Of a stretch of 64,000 nt of DNA, positions 1 to 7,338 are shown piece after piece. Position numbers and translations under genes: made by a program. Source of the DNA: Rhizobium sp. SL86. Its GTDB lineage: Bacteria; Pseudomonadota; Alphaproteobacteria; Rhizobiales; Rhizobiaceae. Where the stretch lies: contig NZ_JAPPRJ010000002.1 in NCBI RefSeq assembly GCF_026672545.1, positions 124,001 through 188,000 on the forward strand. The letters run 5' to 3'. The notes below the pieces were generated by a model. The model saw nothing but the letters and a program-made list of their open reading frames with translations, did no database searches and was not told the origin of the DNA. Each line of letters opens with the position of its first letter. Within the stretch, counting starts at the first letter, position 1.

Positions 1-1
1 C

Positions 2-1027
2 CAGCTCGGTTATGCCCTCGGGCTGTTTTTCCTGTTGCCGCTCGGCGACCTAGTGCACCGGCGCAAGCTGATCATCTCGCAATTCATCGTTCTGGCAGCC
101 GCTTTGGCGCTTGCGGCGCTTGCCCCCTCGGCGCTTGCGCTTGTGCTCGCCTCTCTGGCCGTGGGCGCGAGTTCGACGGTTGCACAACAGATCGTTCCCT
201 TCGCCGCGTCGCTGACGAGCCCGGAAAAGCGTGGTTCGACGATCGGCACCGTGATGGCGGGTGTTTTGTCCGGCATCCTCTTCAGCCGAACCCTGTCCGG
301 CTTCATCGGCGCGCATGCCGGCTGGCGGGAGATGTTCTGGCTCGGTGTGCCGCTGGCACTTGCCGGTGCCATGCTGATGGCTGCGACTTTGCCGCATCAT
401 CGCCCGACGTCGCAGATGCGATACGGGTCTGCGCTCCGGTCACTTGCGCAACTGTGGAACCGTGAGCCGGCACTGCGCACGGCCGCGCTCATGCAGGCTG
501 CCCTGTTCGGCTCGTTCGCCGCCTTCTGGACCGTTCTTGCGCTTTATCTCGCAACCCCGCAATTCGGACTCGGATCGGATGTCGCAGGCCTGTTCGGCAT
601 CGTCGGCGCCGCCGGTATCTTTGCCGCTCCGCTTGCCGGCCGCATTGCCGATCGTCATGGCCCGCAGGTCGTCGTCTGGCTGGGCGCACTCCTCGCACTG
701 GCCGCCTGGATGATCTTCGGGCTCTGGGCCTCGCTCGGTGGCCTCGTGATCGGCGTCATCGTTTTGGATTTCGGCATCCAGAGTGCCCTCATCTCCAACC
801 AGCACATCGTCTATGCGCTGGATCCTGAGGCACGCAGCCGCCTCAACACCGTCTTCATGACGTCGATGTTCCTCGGCGGTGCCGCCGGCGCAGCATTGTC
901 CACCTTCGTCTGGAACCTTGCGGGATGGACGGGTGTCAGCCTTTTGGGCGCTGTCCTGGCGCTGGCCGCGCTTGCCATCCGGGCCACCGGCTCGGACCTG
1001 AAGACAGTGCACAAGGCGCATCGCTGA
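2..1027 (+). CDS. MFS transporter, 5' end outside window
   Basis: The frame is open from the first bases of the window, so the start and about one or two N-terminal helices are missing; 341 residues are visible. The protein is a run of hydrophobic helices. A short basic loop (GDLVHRRK) follows the first visible helix, the usual position of the MFS loop 2-3 motif, and a related loop (ADRHGPQ) lies in the second half. The family is the DHA1-type proton-coupled drug/metabolite exporters of the inner membrane. It is the same general type as the MFS gene at 62601-63800. It is followed 145 bases later by the isochorismatase-like gene on the same strand and may belong to that cluster. The substrate cannot be told from sequence. 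Confidence 0.85.
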   Translation, partial: QLGYALGLFFLLPLGDLVHRRKLIISQFIVLAAALALAALAPSALALVLASLAVGASSTVAQQIVPFAASLTSPEKRGSTIGTVMAGVLSGILFSRTLSGFIGAHAGWREMFWLGVPLALAGAMLMAATLPHHRPTSQMRYGSALRSLAQLWNREPALRTAALMQAALFGSFAAFWTVLALYLATPQFGLGSDVAGLFGIVGAAGIFAAPLAGRIADRHGPQVVVWLGALLALAAWMIFGLWASLGGLVIGVIVLDFGIQSALISNQHIVYALDPEARSRLNTVFMTSMFLGGAAGAALSTFVWNLAGWTGVSLLGAVLALAALAIRATGSDLKTVHKAHR

Positions 1028-1172
1028 GAGCGCGCCCGGCAAGATCCGTTCCTTTATCCGCCGTCTGCACGAAGACGGCGGAAACATCCAAATCACCCTA
1101 CCAAGCTTCAAGAGCCAAACGACAACACGCGCCATAAAGGGCGCGTCCCATTTTCACACAACGAGGAATCCC

Positions 1173-1829
1173 ATGTCCGTTACCGCCACCCCGACTCCCG
1201 GCTCCAAGCTTCTGAAGCCTTCGGACCACACCCTGATCCTCATCGATTTCCAGTCGCAGATGTCGTTTGCGACAAAAAGCATCGACGCGGTCAACCTGCG
1301 CAACAACGCCGCCCTGATCTCCAACGGCGCAAAGGGCTTCGGCGTCTCCACCATCCTGACGACGGTGGCCGAGAAGAGCTTCTCCGGCCCGATGTTTTCC
1401 GAAATCACCGATGCGTTTCCAGGTCAGAAGCTGTTTGACCGCACATCGATGAACACCTGGGAAGACGCTGCCGTCATCGAGGAAGTCAACCGCATCGGCA
1501 AGCCGCGCATCGTTTTGGCCGGCCTGTGGACCAGCGTCTGCATCGTCGGTCCGGCACTCTCGGCCATCGACCAGGGTTTCGAGGTGCTCGTGATTGCCGA
1601 TGCCTGCGGCGATGTCAGCACGGAAGCGCATGAGCGTGCGATGGAGCGCATGGTTCAGGCGGGTGCCCAGCCGATGACATCTCTCCAGTATCTCCTGGAA
1701 CTGCAGCGCGACTGGGCCCGCACAGAGACCTATGACATGACCACCGGCATCGCAAAGAAGTTCGGCGGCGCTTACGGTCTCGGCATCATCTACGCCAAAT
1801 CCATGTTCGGCGCTTCCGAAGGCCACTGA
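1173..1829 (+). CDS. Isochorismatase-family cysteine hydrolase (YcaC-like)
   Basis: 218 residues, the usual size for the isochorismatase/nicotinamidase-like hydrolase fold. The first strand ends in LILIDFQ with the expected catalytic Asp at residue 25, and the nucleophile loop LWTSVCIVG carries Cys123. The family hydrolyses amide or ether-type bonds through an Asp-Lys-Cys triad; I could not place the Lys with certainty. A YcaC-like subtype is inferred from the GPALSAIDQGFEV stretch after the Cys. It is cytoplasmic, with no signal peptide. It begins a tight same-strand series with xapX, an amidohydrolase and doxX, which suggests work on an amide-containing small molecule. The substrate is unknown. 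Confidence 0.85.
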   Translation: MSVTATPTPGSKLLKPSDHTLILIDFQSQMSFATKSIDAVNLRNNAALISNGAKGFGVSTILTTVAEKSFSGPMFSEITDAFPGQKLFDRTSMNTWEDAAVIEEVNRIGKPRIVLAGLWTSVCIVGPALSAIDQGFEVLVIADACGDVSTEAHERAMERMVQAGAQPMTSLQYLLELQRDWARTETYDMTTGIAKKFGGAYGLGIIYAKSMFGASEGH

Positions 1830-1839
1830 GGCCATCTGC

Positions 1840-1862
1840 GGCACTCCCTTGGCGGGGGTGCC
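1840..1862 (+). terminator. Intercistronic GC-rich hairpin
   Basis: A 9-bp stem (1840-1848 with 1854-1862, one G-U pair) and 5-base loop lie just after the hydrolase stop. No clear T-run follows, so this is more likely an mRNA-stabilising or partial terminator structure than a full stop. Confidence 0.35.
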
Positions 1863-1887
1863 GTCTCCCCTTTCGTGAGGCCCACCC

Positions 1888-2175
1888 ATGAAGATCTACC
1901 TGATGTCGCTTGGTGCCGGCATTCTCGTCGGCGTCGTCTACAGCCTTCTCAACGTGCGCTCGCCCGCCCCGCCGATCATAGCGCTGGTTGGTCTCCTCGG
2001 CATCCTCATCGGTGAGCAGGTCCTGCCACTGGCCCGCACGCTCTGGCGCAAGGAGCCGGCAGCGCTCTCCTGGCTGCACGAGGTCAAGCCGCACATGTTC
2101 GGCCACCTCCCGAAGGGCGCCAAGCCGCCGGTCGAGGCACGCTCGACAGTGCCACGAACGGGCGAGGACGCTTGA
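1888..2175 (+). CDS. XapX domain (DUF1427) small membrane protein
   Basis: 95 residues. The first half is two hydrophobic helices (about residues 2-20 and 29-48) joined by a turn with LNVRSPAPP, which fits the XapX/DUF1427 family of small integral membrane proteins of unknown role. The tail (from about residue 50) is hydrophilic with HEVKPHMFGHLPKGAKPP. Its TGA stop overlaps the ATG of the following amidohydrolase (TGATG), so translation is probably coupled. The family is often encoded beside YtcJ-type amidohydrolases and isochorismatase-like hydrolases, as here. The biochemical function is not known to me. Confidence 0.8.
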   Translation: MKIYLMSLGAGILVGVVYSLLNVRSPAPPIIALVGLLGILIGEQVLPLARTLWRKEPAALSWLHEVKPHMFGHLPKGAKPPVEARSTVPRTGEDA

Positions 2176-4157
2176 TGCCGACCCGTCGCGCCTTCCTCGG
2201 CGGGGCTTCCAGCCTCGCATCCCTGCAATGGCTCGCTGCGGGTTCCCCCGTCAGCGCCGCATCCACCGGAGATGTTTCCATGACAGCCGATCTCATCCTC
2301 CACCACGGCCTCATCACCACGCTCGACCGGACGAAGCCTGCGGCCTCGGCCGTCGCGATCAAGGACGGCGTCTTCATCGCTGTCGGCACGGATCAGGAGG
2401 TCATGGCGCATGCCGGGCCGGACACGAAGATCGTCGACCTGAAGGGCAAGCGCGTGCTGCCGGGCCTTATCGACAACCACACCCACGTCGTGCGCGGCGG
2501 GTTGAACTTCAACATGGAACTGCGCTGGGATGGTGTGCGCAGCCTCTCCGATGCCATGGACATGCTGAAGCGGCAGGTGGCGATCACGCCGGCCCCGCAA
2601 TGGGTGCGCGTCGTCGGCGGTTTTACCGAACACCAGTTTGCCGAAAAGCGCCTGCCCACGATCGAGGAAATCAATGCGGTGGCGCCGGATACGCCGGTCT
2701 TCCTGCTGCATCTCTATGACCGGGCACTTCTGAACGGAGCGGCTCTGCGCGCCGTCGGTTACACGAAGGACACGCCGAACCCGCCCGGCGGCGAGATCAC
2801 CCGTGATGCCAACGGCAATCCAACCGGTCTGCTGCTGGCAAAGCCCAATGCCGGCATTCTCTATTCGACACTCGCCAAGGGACCGAAACTGCCCTTCGAC
2901 TACCAGGTCAATTCCACCCGCCATTTCATGCGCGAACTGAACCGGCTGGGCATCACCGGCGTGATCGATGCCGGCGGCGGTTTTCAGAACTATCCCGACG
3001 ATTATGCCGTCATCCAAAAACTCTCCGACGAGGGTCAGATGACCGTGCGCCTTGCCTACAACCTGTTCACTCAGAAACCGAAACAGGAGAAGGACGACTT
3101 CCTCAAATGGACGTCTTCGGTAAAATACAAGCAGGGCGACGACTACTTCCGCCACAATGGCGCGGGCGAGATGCTGGTCTTCTCCGCCGCCGACTTCGAG
3201 GACTTCCGCGAGCCAAGGCCCGACATGCCGCCGGAAATGGAAGGCGAACTGGAGGAGGTAGTGCGGATCCTCGCCCAGAACCGCTGGCCCTGGCGCCTGC
3301 ATGCGACCTATGATGAGACGATCTCGCGTGCACTCGACGTATTCGAGAAGGTCAACCAGGACACCCCGCTCGAGGGACTGAACTGGTTCTTCGACCATGC
3401 GGAAACGATCTCCGACCAGTCGATCGACCGGATCGCGGCGCTTGGCGGTGGCATCGCCGTGCAGCACCGAATGGCCTATCAGGGCGAATATTTCGTCGAG
3501 CGCTACGGCCACGGCGCGGCCGAGGCGACACCGCCCATCGCCCGCATGCTGGAAAAAGGCGTGAAGGTTTCCGCCGGTACGGATGCCACGCGCGTCGCCT
3601 CCTACAATCCGTGGGTATCGCTCGCCTGGATGATCACCGGCAAGACCGTTGGCGGCATGCAGCTCTATCCGCGCGCCAACTGCCTGGACCGCGAGACCGC
3701 CCTTCGGATGTGGACGGAAAACGTCACCTGGTTCTCCAACGAGGAAGGCAAGAAGGGCCGCATCGAGAAGGGTCAGTTTGCCGATCTCGTGGTGCCGGAC
3801 AAGGACTTCTTTGCCTGCGCCGAAGACGAGATCTCCTTCCTGACCTCGGAGCTGACGATGGTCGGCGGCCGCATCGTCTATGGTGCCGGCGACTTCAAGA
3901 CGCTCGACGAGAACCACGTGCCGCCGGCCATGCCGGACTGGTCGCCGGTGCGCGCTTTCGGTGGCTATGCGGCCTGGGGCGAACCGGAGGGGGCCGGACG
4001 CCACTCGCTTCGTCGCACGGCGATTTCGACATGTGGCTGCGCCAATGATTGCACCGTGCACGGACACGACCATGCCCGTGCCTGGACATCGAAGCTGCCC
4101 ATCAGCGACCTCAAGGGTTTCTTCGGCGCTCTCGGCTGTGCCTGCTGGGCTGTGTGA
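2175..4157 (+). CDS. Tat-exported amidohydrolase (YtcJ-like, amidohydrolase_3)
   Basis: 660 residues. The N-terminus MPTRRAFLGGASSLAS is a twin-arginine signal, so a folded, metal-loaded enzyme is probably exported to the periplasm. After a short beta-rich segment comes the metal motif DNHTHVV (His102, His104), and further on SAGTDATR and the C-terminal GQFADLVV strand typical of amidohydrolase_3/YtcJ enzymes, which cleave C-N bonds with Zn or similar metals. The ATG at 2175 overlaps the xapX stop; a TTG two codons earlier is possible but less likely. The last 45 residues form an unusual Cys/His-rich tail (Cys620, 622, 626; His629, 631, 633; Cys655, 657). The substrate is unknown. Confidence 0.85.
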   Translation: MPTRRAFLGGASSLASLQWLAAGSPVSAASTGDVSMTADLILHHGLITTLDRTKPAASAVAIKDGVFIAVGTDQEVMAHAGPDTKIVDLKGKRVLPGLIDNHTHVVRGGLNFNMELRWDGVRSLSDAMDMLKRQVAITPAPQWVRVVGGFTEHQFAEKRLPTIEEINAVAPDTPVFLLHLYDRALLNGAALRAVGYTKDTPNPPGGEITRDANGNPTGLLLAKPNAGILYSTLAKGPKLPFDYQVNSTRHFMRELNRLGITGVIDAGGGFQNYPDDYAVIQKLSDEGQMTVRLAYNLFTQKPKQEKDDFLKWTSSVKYKQGDDYFRHNGAGEMLVFSAADFEDFREPRPDMPPEMEGELEEVVRILAQNRWPWRLHATYDETISRALDVFEKVNQDTPLEGLNWFFDHAETISDQSIDRIAALGGGIAVQHRMAYQGEYFVERYGHGAAEATPPIARMLEKGVKVSAGTDATRVASYNPWVSLAWMITGKTVGGMQLYPRANCLDRETALRMWTENVTWFSNEEGKKGRIEKGQFADLVVPDKDFFACAEDEISFLTSELTMVGGRIVYGAGDFKTLDENHVPPAMPDWSPVRAFGGYAAWGEPEGAGRHSLRRTAISTCGCANDCTVHGHDHARAWTSKLPISDLKGFFGALGCACWAV

Positions 4158-4164
4158 GGGCATC

Positions 4165-4617
4165 ATGACAACGGTTTCCCATCACGCACCCAAACCGGCG
4201 GAACAGCGCCTCCTGACATCGCCCGTTCTCCGCTTCATCGCGCTTCTTGCGCTGTGCTCCGCCTATATCCAGGGCCTGCTCGTCAAGATCTTCGACTTTG
4301 CCGGCGCGCAGGCGGAGATGACCCATTTCGGACTGCTGCCGGCGCCGCTGTTTGCCATTGGTGTCATTATTTTTGAGCTCCTGATGTCTGCCCTCGTTCT
4401 CTCCGGCGTCTATCGACGTCCTGCGGCGCTCGCGCTTGCGGGGTTCACGCTGGCCGCAACCTTTATTGCGCTGCGCTTCTGGGAACTTCCGGCCGGCATG
4501 GAGCGCGGCATGGCGATGAACGGCTTTTTCGAGCATCTCGGTCTCGCCGGCGCCTTCCTCTACGTGGCGGCCATGGATGCCACCCGCGCAAAGGGCGGAA
4601 CGCCCTGGAGCGGCTGA
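4165..4617 (+). CDS. DoxX family membrane protein
   Basis: 150 residues with four predicted membrane helices (about 22-42, 60-80, 88-106, 120-140). The helix 1 stretch (SAYIQGLLVKIFDFAGAQ) and the following turn resemble DoxX/SURF4-like proteins, which are linked to quinone or thiosulfate redox chemistry in some members but mostly uncharacterised. The ATG at 4165 lies 7 bases after the amidohydrolase stop. The same frame is open further upstream, but that part overlaps the amidohydrolase and is not coding. Position in the XapX/amidohydrolase cluster suggests a membrane partner of the exported enzyme; this is inference. Confidence 0.75.
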   Translation: MTTVSHHAPKPAEQRLLTSPVLRFIALLALCSAYIQGLLVKIFDFAGAQAEMTHFGLLPAPLFAIGVIIFELLMSALVLSGVYRRPAALALAGFTLAATFIALRFWELPAGMERGMAMNGFFEHLGLAGAFLYVAAMDATRAKGGTPWSG

Positions 4618-4710
4618 TCCGGGGACGGCAGCGTTCACCCCAGAATTCCAAAGGTCCCAGCCCTCCGGGTTGGGACCATTTCGACATTCATTCCCCTTGC
4701 GGAGGTTTCC

Positions 4711-6315
4711 ATGTCATCGGCAACAGACGACAAAAATGCAGGGGGCGCATTCGCGGCACTCAGCCAGAGCGTGTTCACCGTTCTGTGGGCCGCGACGATC
4801 CTTGGCAATACAGGCACCTTCATCCGCGACGTCGCGAGTTCCTGGTTGGTCACCGATCTGTCTGCGGCACCGGCCGCCGTCGCCACGATCCAGGCCGCCG
4901 GCACGCTGCCGTTCTTCCTGCTGGCGATCCCGGCGGGCGTCCTCTCCGACATCTTCGATCGCCGGATGCTGCTGATTTTTGTACAGGTCCTGCTCGCCTG
5001 TGTCAGCCTCACGCTGATGACGCTTGCCGCCCTCGATCTGCTGACCATCGAGGCGCTGATCGGCCTGACATTTCTCGGCGGTGTCGGCGCAGCCCTTGCC
5101 GCGCCCGCATGGCAGGCGATCGTGCCGGAACTCGTGCCACGCCCCTATCTGAAAAGCGCCGTCGGCCTGAACTCGCTCGGCATCAACATCGCCCGGGCGA
5201 TCGGCCCGGCGCTGGGCGGCGTTCTTCTCGTCACCGTCGGCGCCGCGCTGACCTATGGCGCCGATGTGGCAAGCTATGTCCTCGTCGTCGCAGCCCTTCT
5301 CTGGTGGAAACGCCCGCATGGCGAAGCGGATGTGCTGAAGGAAAACTTCACCGGCGCGTTCCGGGCCGGGCTGCGTTATGCGCGTGCCAGCCACGACCTG
5401 CACATCGTGCTCCTGCGCGCCGTGGTGTTCTTCGCCTTTGCCAGCGCGGTGTGGGCCTTGCTGCCGCTGGTGGCCCGCAATCTGCTGGGCGGTTCGGCCG
5501 GTTATTATGGCCTCCTGCTCGGCGCGATCGGCCTTGGCGCCATTGGCGGCGCGGTGGTGCTGCCGATGCTGCGCCGGCGGCTGGATGCCGACGGGCTTCT
5601 TCTTTTTTCCGTTGTCATCACGGCCGGTGTGATGGCCATTCTCGCCCTGCGTCCACCGCAGGAACTGGCGCCGGTGGCACTGCTTTTCCTCGGAATGGCC
5701 TGGATCGTGGCACTCACGACGCTGAATGGCGTGGCGCAATCGATCCTGCCGAACTGGGTGCGCGGCAGGGCGCTTGCCATCTATCTGACCGTCTTCAACG
5801 GCGCCATGGCCGGCGGAAGTCTCGGCTGGGGTGTGGTTGCGGAAGCCGTCGGCATTCCGCAGACGCTGCTCATCTCCGCCTTCGGGCTGATGGTTGCCGG
5901 GCTCGTGATGCACCGCGTAAAGCTGCCACGCGGCGAGGCCGATCTCGTTCCGTCGAACCACTGGCCGGAACCGCTTCTCGCCAGCCCGGTGGCGCAGGAC
6001 CGCGGACCGGTGATGATCACGGTCGAATATCGCATCGATCCGCAGCACAGGGGCCCCTTCCTGCACGCTCTTTCCCGCCTGTCGCACGAACGCCAGCGGG
6101 ATGGCGCCTACAGCTGGGGCGTGACGGAAGACGCCTCCGACCCGTCCCTGCTCCTGGAATGGTTCTTCGTCGAATCCTGGGCCGAACATTTGCGCCAGCA
6201 CAAACGGGTGTCCAAGGCGGACGCCGATCTGCAGGCAGAGGCACTGAGCTTTCACCAGGGCGAAGCCAGGCCGGTGGTGCGCCATTTCATCGCCCTGGAG
6301 CGCCGGAAACATTAA
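4711..6315 (+). CDS. MFS transporter, MFS_3/enterobactin-exporter type with C-terminal ABM-like domain
   Basis: 534 residues. About the first 400 form 10-12 helices with the FDRRMLL loop after helix 2 and the GPALGGVLL motif in helix 5, typical of MFS_3 exporters. After about residue 425 comes a soluble domain (ITVEYRIDP, EWFFVESWAEHLRQH) that looks like the antibiotic biosynthesis monooxygenase/dimeric ferredoxin-like domain carried by many MFS_3 proteins. A good GGAGG ribosome site precedes the ATG. It is the last gene of the cluster starting at 1173 and probably exports the substrate or product handled by the amidohydrolase and hydrolase. The transported compound is not predictable. Confidence 0.85.
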   Translation: MSSATDDKNAGGAFAALSQSVFTVLWAATILGNTGTFIRDVASSWLVTDLSAAPAAVATIQAAGTLPFFLLAIPAGVLSDIFDRRMLLIFVQVLLACVSLTLMTLAALDLLTIEALIGLTFLGGVGAALAAPAWQAIVPELVPRPYLKSAVGLNSLGINIARAIGPALGGVLLVTVGAALTYGADVASYVLVVAALLWWKRPHGEADVLKENFTGAFRAGLRYARASHDLHIVLLRAVVFFAFASAVWALLPLVARNLLGGSAGYYGLLLGAIGLGAIGGAVVLPMLRRRLDADGLLLFSVVITAGVMAILALRPPQELAPVALLFLGMAWIVALTTLNGVAQSILPNWVRGRALAIYLTVFNGAMAGGSLGWGVVAEAVGIPQTLLISAFGLMVAGLVMHRVKLPRGEADLVPSNHWPEPLLASPVAQDRGPVMITVEYRIDPQHRGPFLHALSRLSHERQRDGAYSWGVTEDASDPSLLLEWFFVESWAEHLRQHKRVSKADADLQAEALSFHQGEARPVVRHFIALERRKH

Positions 6316-6343
6316 AAGCCGCCGCCGGTTGAAGACCGGCGGC
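6314..6343 (-). terminator. Rho-independent terminator of the pirin gene
   Basis: A 9-bp GC stem (6321-6329 with 6335-6343, loop TGAAG) sits between the convergent MFS and pirin genes. Read on the minus strand, a TTTT run follows at 6317-6314, as expected for an intrinsic terminator of the pirin gene. Read on plus it has no T-run. Confidence 0.6.
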
Positions 6344-6354
6344 AGCACCCACTC

Positions 6355-7056
6355 TTAGCGGCGCATGTCGAACAGCAAAGCCTTGCCATCGGTGATCCAT
6401 TCGAGATCGGGAAGCTCGTCCGATCCCAGCTGAATACCGTCGCCGCCGGCGAGGCGCTCGCCATCGATCATGGCAAGGCCTTCGACGACATGCAGAAAGA
6501 CGTGCCGGCCCGCCTCACGCGGGATCGCCAGCCGGTCACCTTCACGCGGATGCGCCATCAGGAGGCGGGTGTCCGAATTCAGCTCCAGCGGCGCCCCGTT
6601 CCCAGGTGCGGCGGCGATCAACGTCCATCCGCGACTGGCGTCCATGTCCGGCAGGCTGACCTGCTGGTAACGTGGTGCGCCACCCCGATGGTCCGGGATC
6701 AGCCAGATCTGCAGGAAATGCGCCGGCTCCGAAGCGGAGGCATTCATTTCCGAATGGCGGACGCCTGTCCCGGCATACATCAGCTGCGCCTCGCCCGGTG
6801 CAATGGTGACGGTGTTGCCAAGCGTATCCTTGTGTTGCAGCGTGCCAGAAAGGACCATGGTCAGGATATCCATGTCCTGGTGACCATGTTCGGAAAAGCC
6901 GGATCCGGGAGCGATGCGGTCCTCATTGATGACGCGCAGAGCTGCAAAGCCCATGCGTGTCGGATCCTGAAAACCGCCGAACGAAAAGGTGTGGTAGCTG
7001 TTCAGCCACCCCGTATCGGTGTGGCCGCGGGACATGTTTTCGTGGATGAGGGTCAT
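6355..7056 (-). CDS. Pirin family protein
   Basis: 233 residues from the ATG at 7056, chosen because AAGGAG lies 8 bases upstream; an open frame continues further but starts poorly. The N-terminal cupin carries the pirin metal signature: GFSEHGHQDMDI holds two His, and GVRHSEMN a His and Glu. Upstream are WLNSYHTFSFGG and DPTRMGFAALRVINED, very characteristic of pirins. The C-terminal cupin is degenerate, as usual. Some bacterial pirins have quercetin 2,3-dioxygenase activity and others regulate metabolism; which applies here is open. It is cytoplasmic, monocistronic and convergent with the MFS gene. Confidence 0.9.
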   Translation of the reverse strand: MTLIHENMSRGHTDTGWLNSYHTFSFGGFQDPTRMGFAALRVINEDRIAPGSGFSEHGHQDMDILTMVLSGTLQHKDTLGNTVTIAPGEAQLMYAGTGVRHSEMNASASEPAHFLQIWLIPDHRGGAPRYQQVSLPDMDASRGWTLIAAAPGNGAPLELNSDTRLLMAHPREGDRLAIPREAGRHVFLHVVEGLAMIDGERLAGGDGIQLGSDELPDLEWITDGKALLFDMRR

Positions 7057-7162
7057 TTCGCCGCTCCTTGAACAATGGACGCCAACACCGGCGTCCTCCT
7101 TGCCGACCAAGATAACGCGCTTCTTCGTCAACAAAATACGCAGATATGACGAATAATCGTTC

Positions 7163-7173
7163 TCAATTATTGA
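7163..7173. promoter_or_regulatory. Palindrome in the pirin/GGDEF-EAL divergent region
   Basis: TCAATTATTGA is an 11-base palindrome of T-N9-A form, flanked by CGTTC/GAACG repeats (7158-7182), in an AT-rich part of the intergenic region. It could be an operator for a LysR- or MarR-type regulator of pirin. No matching regulator gene is adjacent. Confidence 0.3.
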
Positions 7174-7338
7174 ACGTCGTTCTCTTGTCCCGATAAAGCA
7201 AGTGTAAACCCTGTTTCAACCAAAAGGAGACAAATGTGGAAACGCGCCTACCTGTCAACGGTTTGGAAAGATCGACTGCCCCAGGGTAAGGAATAGTCAC
7301 ATTTTTCGCCAACCCACTCGTTGACGCTGGATTCTCGA

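Noticed and set aside
1938..4166. Long open frame on the minus strand opposite xapX and the amidohydrolase
   Set aside because: It mirrors the amidohydrolase codons, has no recognisable domain or ribosome site, and is a GC-rich antisense artefact.
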